Below are positions 6,156-13,264 of a DNA stretch of 15,647 nucleotides, piece after piece. The DNA lies in NCBI GenBank assembly GCA_041685075.1, contig JAWLGN010000121.1, positions 1-15,647 of the forward strand, in the 5' to 3' direction. The translations under genes and the position numbers were made by a program. This DNA comes from JAMCRM01 sp041685075 (GTDB lineage: Bacteria > Acidobacteriota > Terriglobia > Bryobacterales > Bryobacteraceae). A model generated the notes under the pieces. That model ran no database searches. It worked only from the letters and a program-made list of their open reading frames with translations, and was not told where the DNA came from. Position 1 is the first letter of the stretch; each line of letters begins with the position of its first letter.

Positions 6156-8084
6156 TCAGGGCCGCTGCCCGCGCGGGGCTCCCCGGCTGTGTTTCACGTA
6201 GGCGGAGAGCGCCAGCAGCGGAAAGTACTGGGGATACAGCCCGTAGTGCAGATAGAACACCCCTGGGAATCCCGTGCCGGTGAACTGTTCTTCGCTCCAG
6301 GCGCCGTCGCGGCAGGTCTCGAGTAGATATTGGATGCCCTGGAGGACGCTGGAGCTGCTGGTGTCGCCGCCGGCTATCAGGCCGAGCAGCGCCCAGGCGG
6401 TCTGCGACGGCGTGCTGGGCGCGGGGGTGTAGGCGCCGTCGGGGTAGGAGGCGCAGCTCTCGCCCCATCCGCCGTCGGCGTTCTGGATGGAGCGCAGCCA
6501 CTCGCCGGCGCGCAGGATGTGGGCCTCGCGGTCGCTCTCGCCGGAGGCGGCCAGGCCGCGCAGTGCGAAGCAGGTGCCGTAGATGTACGCCACGCCCCAG
6601 CGCCCGTACCAGCTTCCGTCGGGACACTGGGTGCGCTCGAGATAGCGCACGGCGCGCCGCACCGCCGGATGCTCGCGGGAGATGCCCTGCGCCGCCAGCG
6701 CCTCCAGCGCCCTCCCGGTGATATCCGGGCAGGTGAGATCCAGCATGGCGTTGTGATCCGCGAAGGGGACGTGGCTGAGAAAGTTCCAGTTGTTGTCGGC
6801 GTCGAAGGCGGCCCAGCCGCCGTCGCGGGACTGCATGTCGAGCAGCCAGGCGCGCGCCCGCTCGTGCTGCGCCGCGCCGAACGGTGCGCGGCCCCCCAGT
6901 GCCAGCAGCACGATGGCGGTGTCGTCCATGTCGGGGTAGAAACCGTTGCGGTACTCGAAGGCCCAGCCGGAGGGTTCCGTGCGGGGGCGCATGACGCTCC
7001 AGTCGCCGCGGCGGCGGATCTCGCGCCCGGAGAGCCAGCGGGCAGCGCGCTCCAGCGGCTCCGGCGGGCAAGCGCCGGACTCGGCCAGGGCATAGAGGGC
7101 GTGCGCCGTGTCCCACACCGGCGAAAAGCACGGCTGGAAGTAGAAGCGCGCGCCGTCGTCCGTCATGAGGGCTTCGAACTGCTCGAGGGCGCGGCGGCGC
7201 AGCGGACTGTCGGGCGTGTAGCCGAGCACATCGAGCGCCATGACCGCGTACATCATGGGCGGATAGATGGCGCCCAGCCCGTCGGAGTCTTCGAAGCGCT
7301 CGAGGATCCAGGCTTCGGCGGCGCGGAGCGCGCGGCGCCGCACGGCGCTCCACCCGCGGCGCTCCCACCATTTCGCCAGCGCGTCCAGCCGCAGAAACAG
7401 GTTGCGCCAGGTGAAGAAGCCCTCGGCGGGGGCAAAGCTCGTGGGGAGGTCCGGGTGGAAAAGTTCCTCCAGGGTGAAGCCCGCGGGCACGGGGCGGGGC
7501 GCGCCGGCCGACTGCACGATGGCGAGCGCGATCGCGATAGCCCGCGACCAGGACGACATGCGGTAGATGGCCTTACCCGGCAGCAGCAGAATTTCGGGCG
7601 GAATGGAAGGGCAGTGCTCCCGCGGATACAGGCCGAACAGGCTGAGGTTGATCTTGACGTAGCTGTTGGCGGACTGGATGCCGCCCAAATCGAGAATGGT
7701 GCGGCGCGCGCGCTCGAGCCGCGGATCGTCCGCCGGGATGCCTGCCAGCTTGAGCGCGAAGTAGGCCTTCACGGTGGCGCTGATTTCGGCCGGGCCGCCG
7801 GGGTAGATATGGAAACCGCCGCCGGGAAGCTGGCGCTCGAGGATGGCCTGCGCGGCACGCTCTACCAGCGGGCGCGTGGGCGGGTTCCACGTGCCGCCCT
7901 GGGGCGGGTGGAGCCAGAGCTGCAGCAGGATGTAGTCGGCTTCCAGGGTGACGTCGGCGGTGAGGGGCGCGCACCAGTGGCCGTCGGGACGTTGTTCGGA
8001 GAGCAGCCGTCCGGCCGCGGCCTGCGCCACCTGGCCGGCGCGCGCAACGGTTGCCTGTTGTACGGCCAGGACCGGGCTGGTCAT
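6156..8084 (-). CDS. shc: Squalene-hopene cyclase
   Basis: This is a 642-residue class II triterpene cyclase that folds squalene into hopene/hopanol at the inner membrane. The catalytic acid motif DMDD is at 385-388 (YPDMDDTA), close to D376 of the Alicyclobacillus enzyme. QW repeats are visible, for example QSRDGGW (418-424), QCPDGSW (486-492) and QNADGGW (534-540), with a degenerate one at RPDGHW near residue 32. SPVWDTA at 321-327 and the C-terminal YPQYFPLLALSAY are family hallmarks. Length is normal. The ATG at 8082-8084 overlaps the ispH stop (ATGA); the in-frame extension upstream only reads through ispH. No membrane segment or signal peptide is expected; attachment is monotopic. The gene is also called hpnF. 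Confidence 0.97.
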   Translation of the reverse strand: MTSPVLAVQQATVARAGQVAQAAAGRLLSEQRPDGHWCAPLTADVTLEADYILLQLWLHPPQGGTWNPPTRPLVERAAQAILERQLPGGGFHIYPGGPAEISATVKAYFALKLAGIPADDPRLERARRTILDLGGIQSANSYVKINLSLFGLYPREHCPSIPPEILLLPGKAIYRMSSWSRAIAIALAIVQSAGAPRPVPAGFTLEELFHPDLPTSFAPAEGFFTWRNLFLRLDALAKWWERRGWSAVRRRALRAAEAWILERFEDSDGLGAIYPPMMYAVMALDVLGYTPDSPLRRRALEQFEALMTDDGARFYFQPCFSPVWDTAHALYALAESGACPPEPLERAARWLSGREIRRRGDWSVMRPRTEPSGWAFEYRNGFYPDMDDTAIVLLALGGRAPFGAAQHERARAWLLDMQSRDGGWAAFDADNNWNFLSHVPFADHNAMLDLTCPDITGRALEALAAQGISREHPAVRRAVRYLERTQCPDGSWYGRWGVAYIYGTCFALRGLAASGESDREAHILRAGEWLRSIQNADGGWGESCASYPDGAYTPAPSTPSQTAWALLGLIAGGDTSSSSVLQGIQYLLETCRDGAWSEEQFTGTGFPGVFYLHYGLYPQYFPLLALSAYVKHSRGAPRGQRP

Positions 8085-9073
8085 GGGGCAGTCTTGCCGC
8101 TCTGGATCGAGGTAAGCCCTAGTTCCGGCGGCAGGGAGAAGCGGACGTCTTCCTCCACCAGCCCCACCTCCTCGAGCCGCGTGAAGCCGTGGCTGCGCAG
8201 GAAACTTACCAGTTCTTCCACCAGGTGCTCCGGAGCGGAGGCCCCGGCCGTTACGGCCACGCTGCGGACACCTTCCAGCCACGCCGTCACCACGCCGGCG
8301 GCATCGTTCACCAGATAGGCGCGCATGCCGCAATTTTCGGCCACTTCGACCAGGCGCTTGGAGTTGGAGCTGTTGCGCGAGCCCACTACCAGCATGAGTT
8401 CCGCCGCGACGGCCACCTGCTTCACGGCCATCTGGCGGTTCTGGGTGGCGTAGCAGATATCCTGCGCGGGAGGCCCCTGGATGAGCGGAAAACGCGCCCG
8501 CAGCCGCTCGATCAGGTGGGAGGTCTCGTCCAGGCTCAGGGTGGTCTGGGTCAGGTAGCGCACGCGCGCGGGGTCGGGAAGCTCCAGCCGCTCGACGTCC
8601 TCTTCGGTTTCCACCAGGAAGCTGCAATCGGGCACTTCGCCGAGCGTGCCGATAACTTCGTCGTGATCCTTGTGCCCGATGAGCACGATGCTGTAACCTT
8701 CACGGGCGAAGCGCTGGGCCTCGAGGTGCACCTTGGTGACCAGCGGGCAGGTGGCGTCGATGACGTTGAGCCTGCGCTCCCGCGCCTCTTCGCGCACCGA
8801 TGGCGCCACGCCGTGCGCGCTGAAGATGGCGCGCGCGCCCACCGGCACTTCATCGAGTTCCTCGACGAAGATGGCGCCGGCCAGGCGCAGCTCATCCACC
8901 ACGTGCTTATTGTGAACGATCTCCTTGCGGACGTACACCGGCGGACCATAGAGGTCGAGCGCGATGCGGACAATGTCGATGGCGCGCACGACGCCGGCGC
9001 AGAAGCCGCGCGGTTTTAGCAGAAGAAGGCGTTTCTCGGCGCCTCCAGCGGAGGCCGACGGTATCTGGGGCAT
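8081..9073 (-). CDS. ispH: IspH, 4-hydroxy-3-methylbut-2-enyl diphosphate reductase
   Basis: IspH performs the last step of the MEP pathway, reducing HMBPP to IPP and DMAPP with an iron-sulfur cluster. The 330-residue product has all three cluster cysteines: C25 (PRGFCAGV), C109 (DATCPLV) and C207 (DICYATQ). It also has HNKHVVDEL (54-62), SAHGV, TQTTLS (175-180), SSNSKRL and TAGASAPE. ATG at 9071-9073 has no Shine-Dalgarno, because the bases before it are pyrimidine-rich. The open frame continues upstream, but only through intergenic DNA and antisense to the alkyltransferase gene. It is the first gene of the hopanoid operon, behind an extended -10 promoter, and overlaps shc by ATGA. It could be the only ispH or a second dedicated copy; the window cannot tell. 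Confidence 0.96.
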   Translation of the reverse strand: MPQIPSASAGGAEKRLLLLKPRGFCAGVVRAIDIVRIALDLYGPPVYVRKEIVHNKHVVDELRLAGAIFVEELDEVPVGARAIFSAHGVAPSVREEARERRLNVIDATCPLVTKVHLEAQRFAREGYSIVLIGHKDHDEVIGTLGEVPDCSFLVETEEDVERLELPDPARVRYLTQTTLSLDETSHLIERLRARFPLIQGPPAQDICYATQNRQMAVKQVAVAAELMLVVGSRNSSNSKRLVEVAENCGMRAYLVNDAAGVVTAWLEGVRSVAVTAGASAPEHLVEELVSFLRSHGFTRLEEVGLVEEDVRFSLPPELGLTSIQSGKTAP

Positions 9074-9097
9074 AAGGCAAGGAGACCCGTAAGAAAG

Positions 9098-9113
9098 CCC
9101 TTTAATTATATCA
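9098..9113 (-). promoter_or_regulatory. Extended -10 promoter of the hopanoid operon
   Basis: On the minus strand a perfect TATAAT (9105-9110) is preceded by TG one base away (TGATATAAT), which is the extended -10 form that tolerates a poor -35. No good -35 at 17 bases is seen; TTGGTC at a 15-base spacing is the nearest. Transcription would begin near 9098, giving a leader of about 25 bases before the ispH ATG. It is the only obvious promoter for the nine-gene block. Confidence 0.6.
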
Positions 9114-9144
9114 GGCAGTCTCGAAGACCAAGCCAGCGGGCGTT

Positions 9145-9166
9145 CCCCGGATGTGAATATTCGGGG
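9145..9166. promoter_or_regulatory. Imperfect palindrome in the divergent ispH/ogt region (possible operator)
   Basis: A 22-base imperfect inverted repeat has CCCCG and CGGGG ends, with the 8-base perfect palindrome GAATATTC (9155-9162) off-centre inside. It lies about 35 bases upstream of the ispH -10 and upstream of the alkyltransferase gene. It could bind a dimeric regulator; no regulator gene is in the window. Chance occurrence is possible. Confidence 0.3.
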
Positions 9167-9208
9167 CTTGCGGCACAGATCAGCGGTTAACGCTTGTACA
9201 TTCGCGTC

Positions 9209-9239
9209 TTGACAGCCGCGCCGCGCTCGCCGCTTTATG
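9209..9239 (+). promoter_or_regulatory. Weak candidate promoter of the alkyltransferase gene
   Basis: A perfect -35 TTGACA (9209-9214) is followed at 17-19 bases only by poor -10 matches in GCTTTATG (9232-9239). If it is used, transcription would start within about ten bases of the ATG at 9254, giving a nearly leaderless mRNA. That would agree with the lack of a Shine-Dalgarno. Confidence 0.3.
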
Positions 9240-9253
9240 CGACACTTCTTGAC

Positions 9254-9748
9254 ATGACTGAGTGGACGCAGTTGGAGGTGGCGGAGGGCGTGGTGCTGCG
9301 CGTGACCGCGGGTCCCGCGGGCATCCGTTCCATCGAGATTAATCCGCGAAGAGAAGCGTCCGGCACGCGAAACGACGAGAACGAAATGCTGGTCGAGGCG
9401 GCCACGCAGTTGCGGGAGTATTTCGCGGGCCGCAGGCGCGGGTTTGAACTGCCTCTGGATCCGCAGGGCACGGAGTTTCAGCGCCGTGTATGGAGGGCAT
9501 TGGGAGAGATCCCGTACGGCGAGACGCGCTCGTACAGGGATATAGCGGTGGCGGTGAGCCTGCCGCGCGCGGTGAGGGCCGTGGGCGCAGCCAACGGCCG
9601 CAATCCGCTGCCGGTGGTGGTTCCCTGCCATCGGGTCATCGGGGTGGATGGCAAGCTGGTGGGTTACGCGGGCGGCCTGCGCATCAAGAAGATGTTGCTG
9701 GAGCTCGAAAAGCAGCAGGTGGAAACGCGCGAAGCCGCGGCGGGCTAG
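9254..9748 (+). CDS. ogt: O6-alkylguanine-DNA alkyltransferase (methylated-DNA--cysteine methyltransferase)
   Basis: This is a 164-residue single-turnover DNA repair protein that moves the alkyl group from O6-alkylguanine to its own cysteine. The active site PCHRV is at 124-128 with acceptor C125. It is preceded by the helix-turn-helix region (IPYGETRSYRDIAVAV, then AVRAVGAANGRNPLP with the Asn hinge) and followed by GYAGGLRIKKMLLELE. Length matches Ogt-type enzymes with a short N-terminal domain. I chose ATG at 9254 rather than the TTG at 9194, because the extra residues are not conserved in type and would cover the best -35 sequence. No Shine-Dalgarno precedes the ATG. It stands alone on the plus strand, divergent from ispH and convergent with glnE. 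Confidence 0.93.
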   Translation: MTEWTQLEVAEGVVLRVTAGPAGIRSIEINPRREASGTRNDENEMLVEAATQLREYFAGRRRGFELPLDPQGTEFQRRVWRALGEIPYGETRSYRDIAVAVSLPRAVRAVGAANGRNPLPVVVPCHRVIGVDGKLVGYAGGLRIKKMLLELEKQQVETREAAAG

Positions 9749-9775
9749 TTTGCCATAGGGGCATCGAGGCGAAGT

Positions 9776-9793
9776 GGGGCGGGACGTCGCCCC
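9776..9793. terminator. GC-rich hairpin in the convergent gap
   Basis: An inverted repeat GGGGCG/CGCCCC with a six-base loop lies 27 bases after the alkyltransferase stop. There is no T-run after it, so on its own it is a weak intrinsic terminator; it may instead protect mRNA ends. Confidence 0.35.
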
Positions 9794-9844
9794 GCGGCGG
9801 CCGTGCGGACCGCCCGGAGCGGGGGAAGATCTACGCGCCCGCAG

Positions 9845-9869
9845 GACAGCCCCACGCGGGGAGGCTGTC
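9845..9869. terminator. Strong hairpin between the convergent genes ogt and glnE
   Basis: A perfect seven-base stem GACAGCC/GGCTGTC, with further CCCC/GGGG pairing possible inside, ends three bases before the glnE stop codon. Only a broken T-rich stretch follows on the plus strand and none on the minus. It probably serves as a terminator for ogt and, read the other way, for the glnA-MOSC-glnE transcript. Confidence 0.5.
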
Positions 9870-9872
9870 TGT

Positions 9873-12752
9873 TCATGCTTCGAAGGTTCGGTTGAAGTAC
9901 GCCCGGGTGCCGCGGCGGATCTCGGCGAGTTGGGCATCCAGACGGGTGTTCCGCATGTGCTCGGGAATCCAGCGGCGAACCAGGGCGGTAAGGCTTTCAA
10001 ACTGCGACGGCGCGGTGGGCAGGCTGCCGGCGGCGTGGCCTGTGGAGACGCGCAGACCGTGGTCCACGGCGCGGTAGAAGGTGGCCGCGTCGCGGAGGAA
10101 GTCGGCGTCGTCGCGGTCCAGGTGTCCCATTTTCTCGATGACGTCGATGCGCTGCGGGGTGTTCAGCACTTTGAAGAAGATGCCGGCGCCCTTGAGCCGC
10201 AGGTACATCAGGGCGAAGTCGATGTCGTAGTAGCCGCCGGGGCCGGCCTTCAGGGGGTTGCGGGGGCCCTGCTCTTTTTCCAGCCGCGCGCGCATGCCGG
10301 CAAGCTGGCGGCGTGAGCGGCCGCTCTGGCCGTAGCGGCGCCAGTCCACTTCCTGCAACTCGTTGAGGAACCGGGTGGCGCGTTCGATGTCGCCGGCCAC
10401 GGCCCGCGCCTTCATATAGGCGATGCCTTCCCAGGCTTCGGCCTTCTGCTCGAAGTAGGATTTGTAGGCGGCCTCGGTCTGTACCAGGTCGCCCTCGCGG
10501 CCGGTGGGGCGCAGGCGCGTATCGACGCTGAAGATGACGCCCTCGCCGGTGTAGGCGCTGATGGTCTGGATGAGGCGTTCGGCCACGCCGGTCCAGAAGG
10601 CCATCTCGGGCGCGTCGTCGTCGGGGAGGACAAAGACCAGGTCGGCGTCGGAGGCCAGGTCGAACTCCCGCATGCCCAGGCGGCCGAGCGCGATCACCAT
10701 CATCTGATTGCGGGGTTCATACTGGGGGGACTCCGGGCGCGGCGCCTGCCGGAGCGCGATCCGGTAAGCGGCGGAGATTACGGTATCGGCCAGGTCCGAG
10801 GTCTGCTCCAGGGTGGTGAAGATGGGGACCGCGCCGAAGATGCTGTCGGCCTGGATGCGCATCATCTCACGGCGGAAGTAGCGGCGCAGGGCGGGGCCGT
10901 CTTCAAGCGGCTGCGGCTGGGGAGACGCCTCGCCGCCCACCTGGTGGAGCAGTTCCGGGAAGCGCAGCAACTGGTCGCCGAAGTAGGCGCTGTGCTCGAA
11001 GATCTCCACCACGCGCTCCACCAGTTCGGGATCGGTGTTGAGGCGATCGAGCAGCTCGGGGTGGTCCAGCGCGAGGTCCAGGAAATGATCCAGGCGCTGG
11101 CGGCCGCGGTGGATCTTCGCGCCGGCCAGCGAGACGGCCAGCTTGGGGGCGCAATGGTCCAGGTAGCGGGTGAGGTTCACGGCCGGGTGCGGGGTGCGCT
11201 GCTCCTCGGGTTCGGGCTCCTCGGGACGGGCCTCCGGGAGCGTGTAGTAGATGGGCTGCTGGGCGTAGATGACGCGCTCGTAGATCTCCCGCACATCGGA
11301 GAGGTGCTCGGCGAGGCACCGCTTCAGCCAGGCGGCATCGCGCGTGGCGCCGGTGGCGTCGGGAGGCATCTTCCGGGCCAGGATGTCGAGCGCTTCCGGA
11401 TCCTCCGGCAGGGTGTGGACCTGGCGGTCTTCATCGAACTGGAGGCGGTGCTCGAGGTGGCGCAGGAAGTAGTAGGCGGAGGCCAGCCGCGCGTACTCCT
11501 GGTTGGAGAGCAGCTCCTTGTCGCGCAGGCGGAACAGGGCCAGCAGGGTGCCGCCGTGGCGAACCCAGGGTTCGCGGCCGCCGTGCAGCCGCTGGAGGCA
11601 CTGTACCAGGAACTCGATATCGCGAATGCCGCCGGGGGCGAGTTTCACGTCCAGGCCGTGGCGGCCGCGGCGTTCGGCAAGTTTCTCGCCGATGCGCGCG
11701 CGGGTTTCCGAGACCGCCTCGACGGCGCTGAAATCGAGCGAGCTGCTGTAGATGAGCGGTTCGACCGCTTCCAGCAGCTCGCGGCCCAGCGCCTTGTCGC
11801 CGGCCGCCGGGCGCGCTTTGATCAACATCTGCTTTTCCCAGTCCCGGGCGCGCTCGCGGTAGTAGGTTTTGGCGCCGGCCAGCGAGATGCAGACCTCGCC
11901 CAGGCGCCCGTCGGGGCGCAGCCGCAGGTCCACCCGGTAGCAGACCCCCAGGCTGGTGTAGGTGGAGAGCAGCTCGGTGAGCTGGTTGGCGAGCTTCTTG
12001 AAAAACTCCTTGTTGGTGATGCTCTCCGGCCCGGCGGTCTGGCCGTTGGCGGTGTAGAGAAACATCAGGTCGATGTCGGAGCTGTAGTTCAACTCGCGCC
12101 CGCCCAGCTTACCGAGCGCCAGCACGGCGAAGCCGCAGGGTCGCGCGGGAGCGCCGCTTTCACCCGCATCGGCGATGAGCGGCTCGCCGTGGCGCCTCAC
12201 CAGCTCCTCGCGGATGCGCTCGCAGGAGAGTTCCAGGATGGCGTCGGCCAGGTTCGAGAGTTCCTCGACGATTTCGGCGAGGCTGGCCAGGCCCAGCACG
12301 TCCCGCACTACCAGGCGCAGCAATTCGCGGCGACGAAAGCGCGCCAGCGCCAGCGCCGGCGGCACCCCGCGGCACTCCGGGGCGAGCCAGGCCAGCAGCC
12401 GCTCGCGGTACTCTTCGGCCGAAAGCACGCGATACAGATGGCCGGACGCGGCAAGCTGGAGGACGTTCTCCGGGAAGTTCAGGACGGATTCGGAGAGGAA
12501 GCGGCTGTAGGCGAAGACCACGATGAAATACTGCAGCACCGCGGGGGAAGCGGCCGCGCGCTCGAAGGCGCCGGGCGACTGTCGCCGCAGGCGCTCCAGG
12601 TTGGCCAGCGCGAGATCGGGGTCGGGGACCGAAGCCAGCAGGTGCTCGATGCGCCCCAGCACGCGCTCCGGCAAGCCGGCGCCCAGCCGCCCGAGATCCT
12701 CACCCGCGCGCTTGGGGTCGCGAAAATCGATGCTTTTCAGCGGGGTCGCCAT
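9873..12752 (-). CDS. glnE: GlnE, bifunctional glutamine synthetase adenylyltransferase/adenylyl-removing enzyme
   Basis: GlnE adds AMP to, and removes it from, glutamine synthetase in answer to nitrogen status signalled by PII. The 959-residue protein has the normal two-lobed layout. The N-terminal nucleotidyltransferase domain has LGKLGGRELNYSSDIDL at 213-229 (metal ligands D226 and D228), the deadenylylating half. The C-terminal domain has LASDADLVF with D702 and D704, matching the DxD near residue 701 in E. coli, the adenylylating half. LAPGGIRDIEFLVQ and GGYYDIDFALMYL are the matching downstream motifs. In the C-terminal half the usual GKLGG is GRLGM. ATG at 12750-12752 is four bases after the MOSC gene stop, so it is in the glnA operon. 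Confidence 0.95.
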   Translation of the reverse strand: MATPLKSIDFRDPKRAGEDLGRLGAGLPERVLGRIEHLLASVPDPDLALANLERLRRQSPGAFERAAASPAVLQYFIVVFAYSRFLSESVLNFPENVLQLAASGHLYRVLSAEEYRERLLAWLAPECRGVPPALALARFRRRELLRLVVRDVLGLASLAEIVEELSNLADAILELSCERIREELVRRHGEPLIADAGESGAPARPCGFAVLALGKLGGRELNYSSDIDLMFLYTANGQTAGPESITNKEFFKKLANQLTELLSTYTSLGVCYRVDLRLRPDGRLGEVCISLAGAKTYYRERARDWEKQMLIKARPAAGDKALGRELLEAVEPLIYSSSLDFSAVEAVSETRARIGEKLAERRGRHGLDVKLAPGGIRDIEFLVQCLQRLHGGREPWVRHGGTLLALFRLRDKELLSNQEYARLASAYYFLRHLEHRLQFDEDRQVHTLPEDPEALDILARKMPPDATGATRDAAWLKRCLAEHLSDVREIYERVIYAQQPIYYTLPEARPEEPEPEEQRTPHPAVNLTRYLDHCAPKLAVSLAGAKIHRGRQRLDHFLDLALDHPELLDRLNTDPELVERVVEIFEHSAYFGDQLLRFPELLHQVGGEASPQPQPLEDGPALRRYFRREMMRIQADSIFGAVPIFTTLEQTSDLADTVISAAYRIALRQAPRPESPQYEPRNQMMVIALGRLGMREFDLASDADLVFVLPDDDAPEMAFWTGVAERLIQTISAYTGEGVIFSVDTRLRPTGREGDLVQTEAAYKSYFEQKAEAWEGIAYMKARAVAGDIERATRFLNELQEVDWRRYGQSGRSRRQLAGMRARLEKEQGPRNPLKAGPGGYYDIDFALMYLRLKGAGIFFKVLNTPQRIDVIEKMGHLDRDDADFLRDAATFYRAVDHGLRVSTGHAAGSLPTAPSQFESLTALVRRWIPEHMRNTRLDAQLAEIRRGTRAYFNRTFEA

Positions 12753-12756
12753 CGCT

Positions 12757-13251
12757 CTAGGCCGGCATAGCCACTAGAGCGATTATATCGTCCGCCTGCA
12801 CCATGCCGGGCGTAAGCACCCGGGCGTAGAAGCCGCTTTTAGCCCAGCGCGGCGAGGCGATGTCGCCGGCCTTGACGCGCGCGTCGTAGATCTCCTGCTT
12901 GAGTTGCGGCCCGTAGACGTCGAGCGAGCGGCAGGGCGTGCGCACCTTCGTGAGTTCAATCATGGCCGCGCCGGCGCGGTACTGCTGGCCGGGCCGGAGC
13001 CAGCGCGGGTCGAGACCCCGGACGGTGAGGTTTTCGCCCAGCGCGCCGGGATAGACCGGGTAGCCCAGGGCGGCGAGTTCGTCGATGGTTTCGGCGGCCA
13101 CGATCAGGACCGCCTTGTCGGGCCCGCCGTGGACGGCGGGGTGGGCGTGGCCGTCTCCCTCGAACCCCAGGGGGGTGAGGAAGGCTCCCGCCACGGCGCG
13201 CTTGGGAAGCCCGCCGGGCGAGAGGCTCACCTGAACGATGGTGCCTTGCAT
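12757..13251 (-). CDS. MOSC-domain protein (YiiM-like)
   Basis: This is a 164-residue stand-alone MOSC domain. Conserved marks are GFEGDGHAHPAVHGGPDKAV (29-48), GALGENLTV (69-77) and the cysteine C107 in RTPCRSLD, the residue expected to bind or act at a molybdenum cofactor. Stand-alone MOSC proteins of the YiiM/YuaD type are thought to bind Moco and reduce or transfer sulfur, but the substrate of this one cannot be read from sequence. It lies between glnA (13-base gap) and glnE (4-base gap) and so is co-transcribed with them. A link to nitrogen metabolism, for example detoxifying N-hydroxylated compounds or a Moco enzyme of nitrate use, is only a guess. The start ATG at 13249-13251 has a weak ribosome-binding site. 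Confidence 0.88.
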   Translation of the reverse strand: MQGTIVQVSLSPGGLPKRAVAGAFLTPLGFEGDGHAHPAVHGGPDKAVLIVAAETIDELAALGYPVYPGALGENLTVRGLDPRWLRPGQQYRAGAAMIELTKVRTPCRSLDVYGPQLKQEIYDARVKAGDIASPRWAKSGFYARVLTPGMVQADDIIALVAMPA

Positions 13252-13264
13252 AGGCTTCGGCTCA

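Noticed and set aside
4874..6283. A 469-codon plus-strand frame opposite hpnA/hpnH
   Set aside because: It crosses the end of hpnA, all of hpnH and the end of shc on the other strand, with no family signature.
6330..8318. A 662-codon open frame on the plus strand opposite shc
   Set aside because: It is the mirror of a gene with clear catalytic motifs; high GC at third codon positions removes stops from the opposite strand. Its product is repetitive Gly/Ala/Arg/Val without a recognisable domain.
8085..8627. N-terminal extension of squalene-hopene cyclase to 823 residues
   Set aside because: The extra part translates ispH out of frame; 642 residues is the normal family length and the start forms an ATGA overlap.
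9074..10000. N-terminal extension of IspH to 639 residues
   Set aside because: The extension reads through the promoter region and antisense to the alkyltransferase gene; the IspH family begins close to the chosen ATG.
10944..12770. A 608-codon plus-strand frame opposite glnE
   Set aside because: Same cause: low-complexity translation antisense to an unmistakable glnE.
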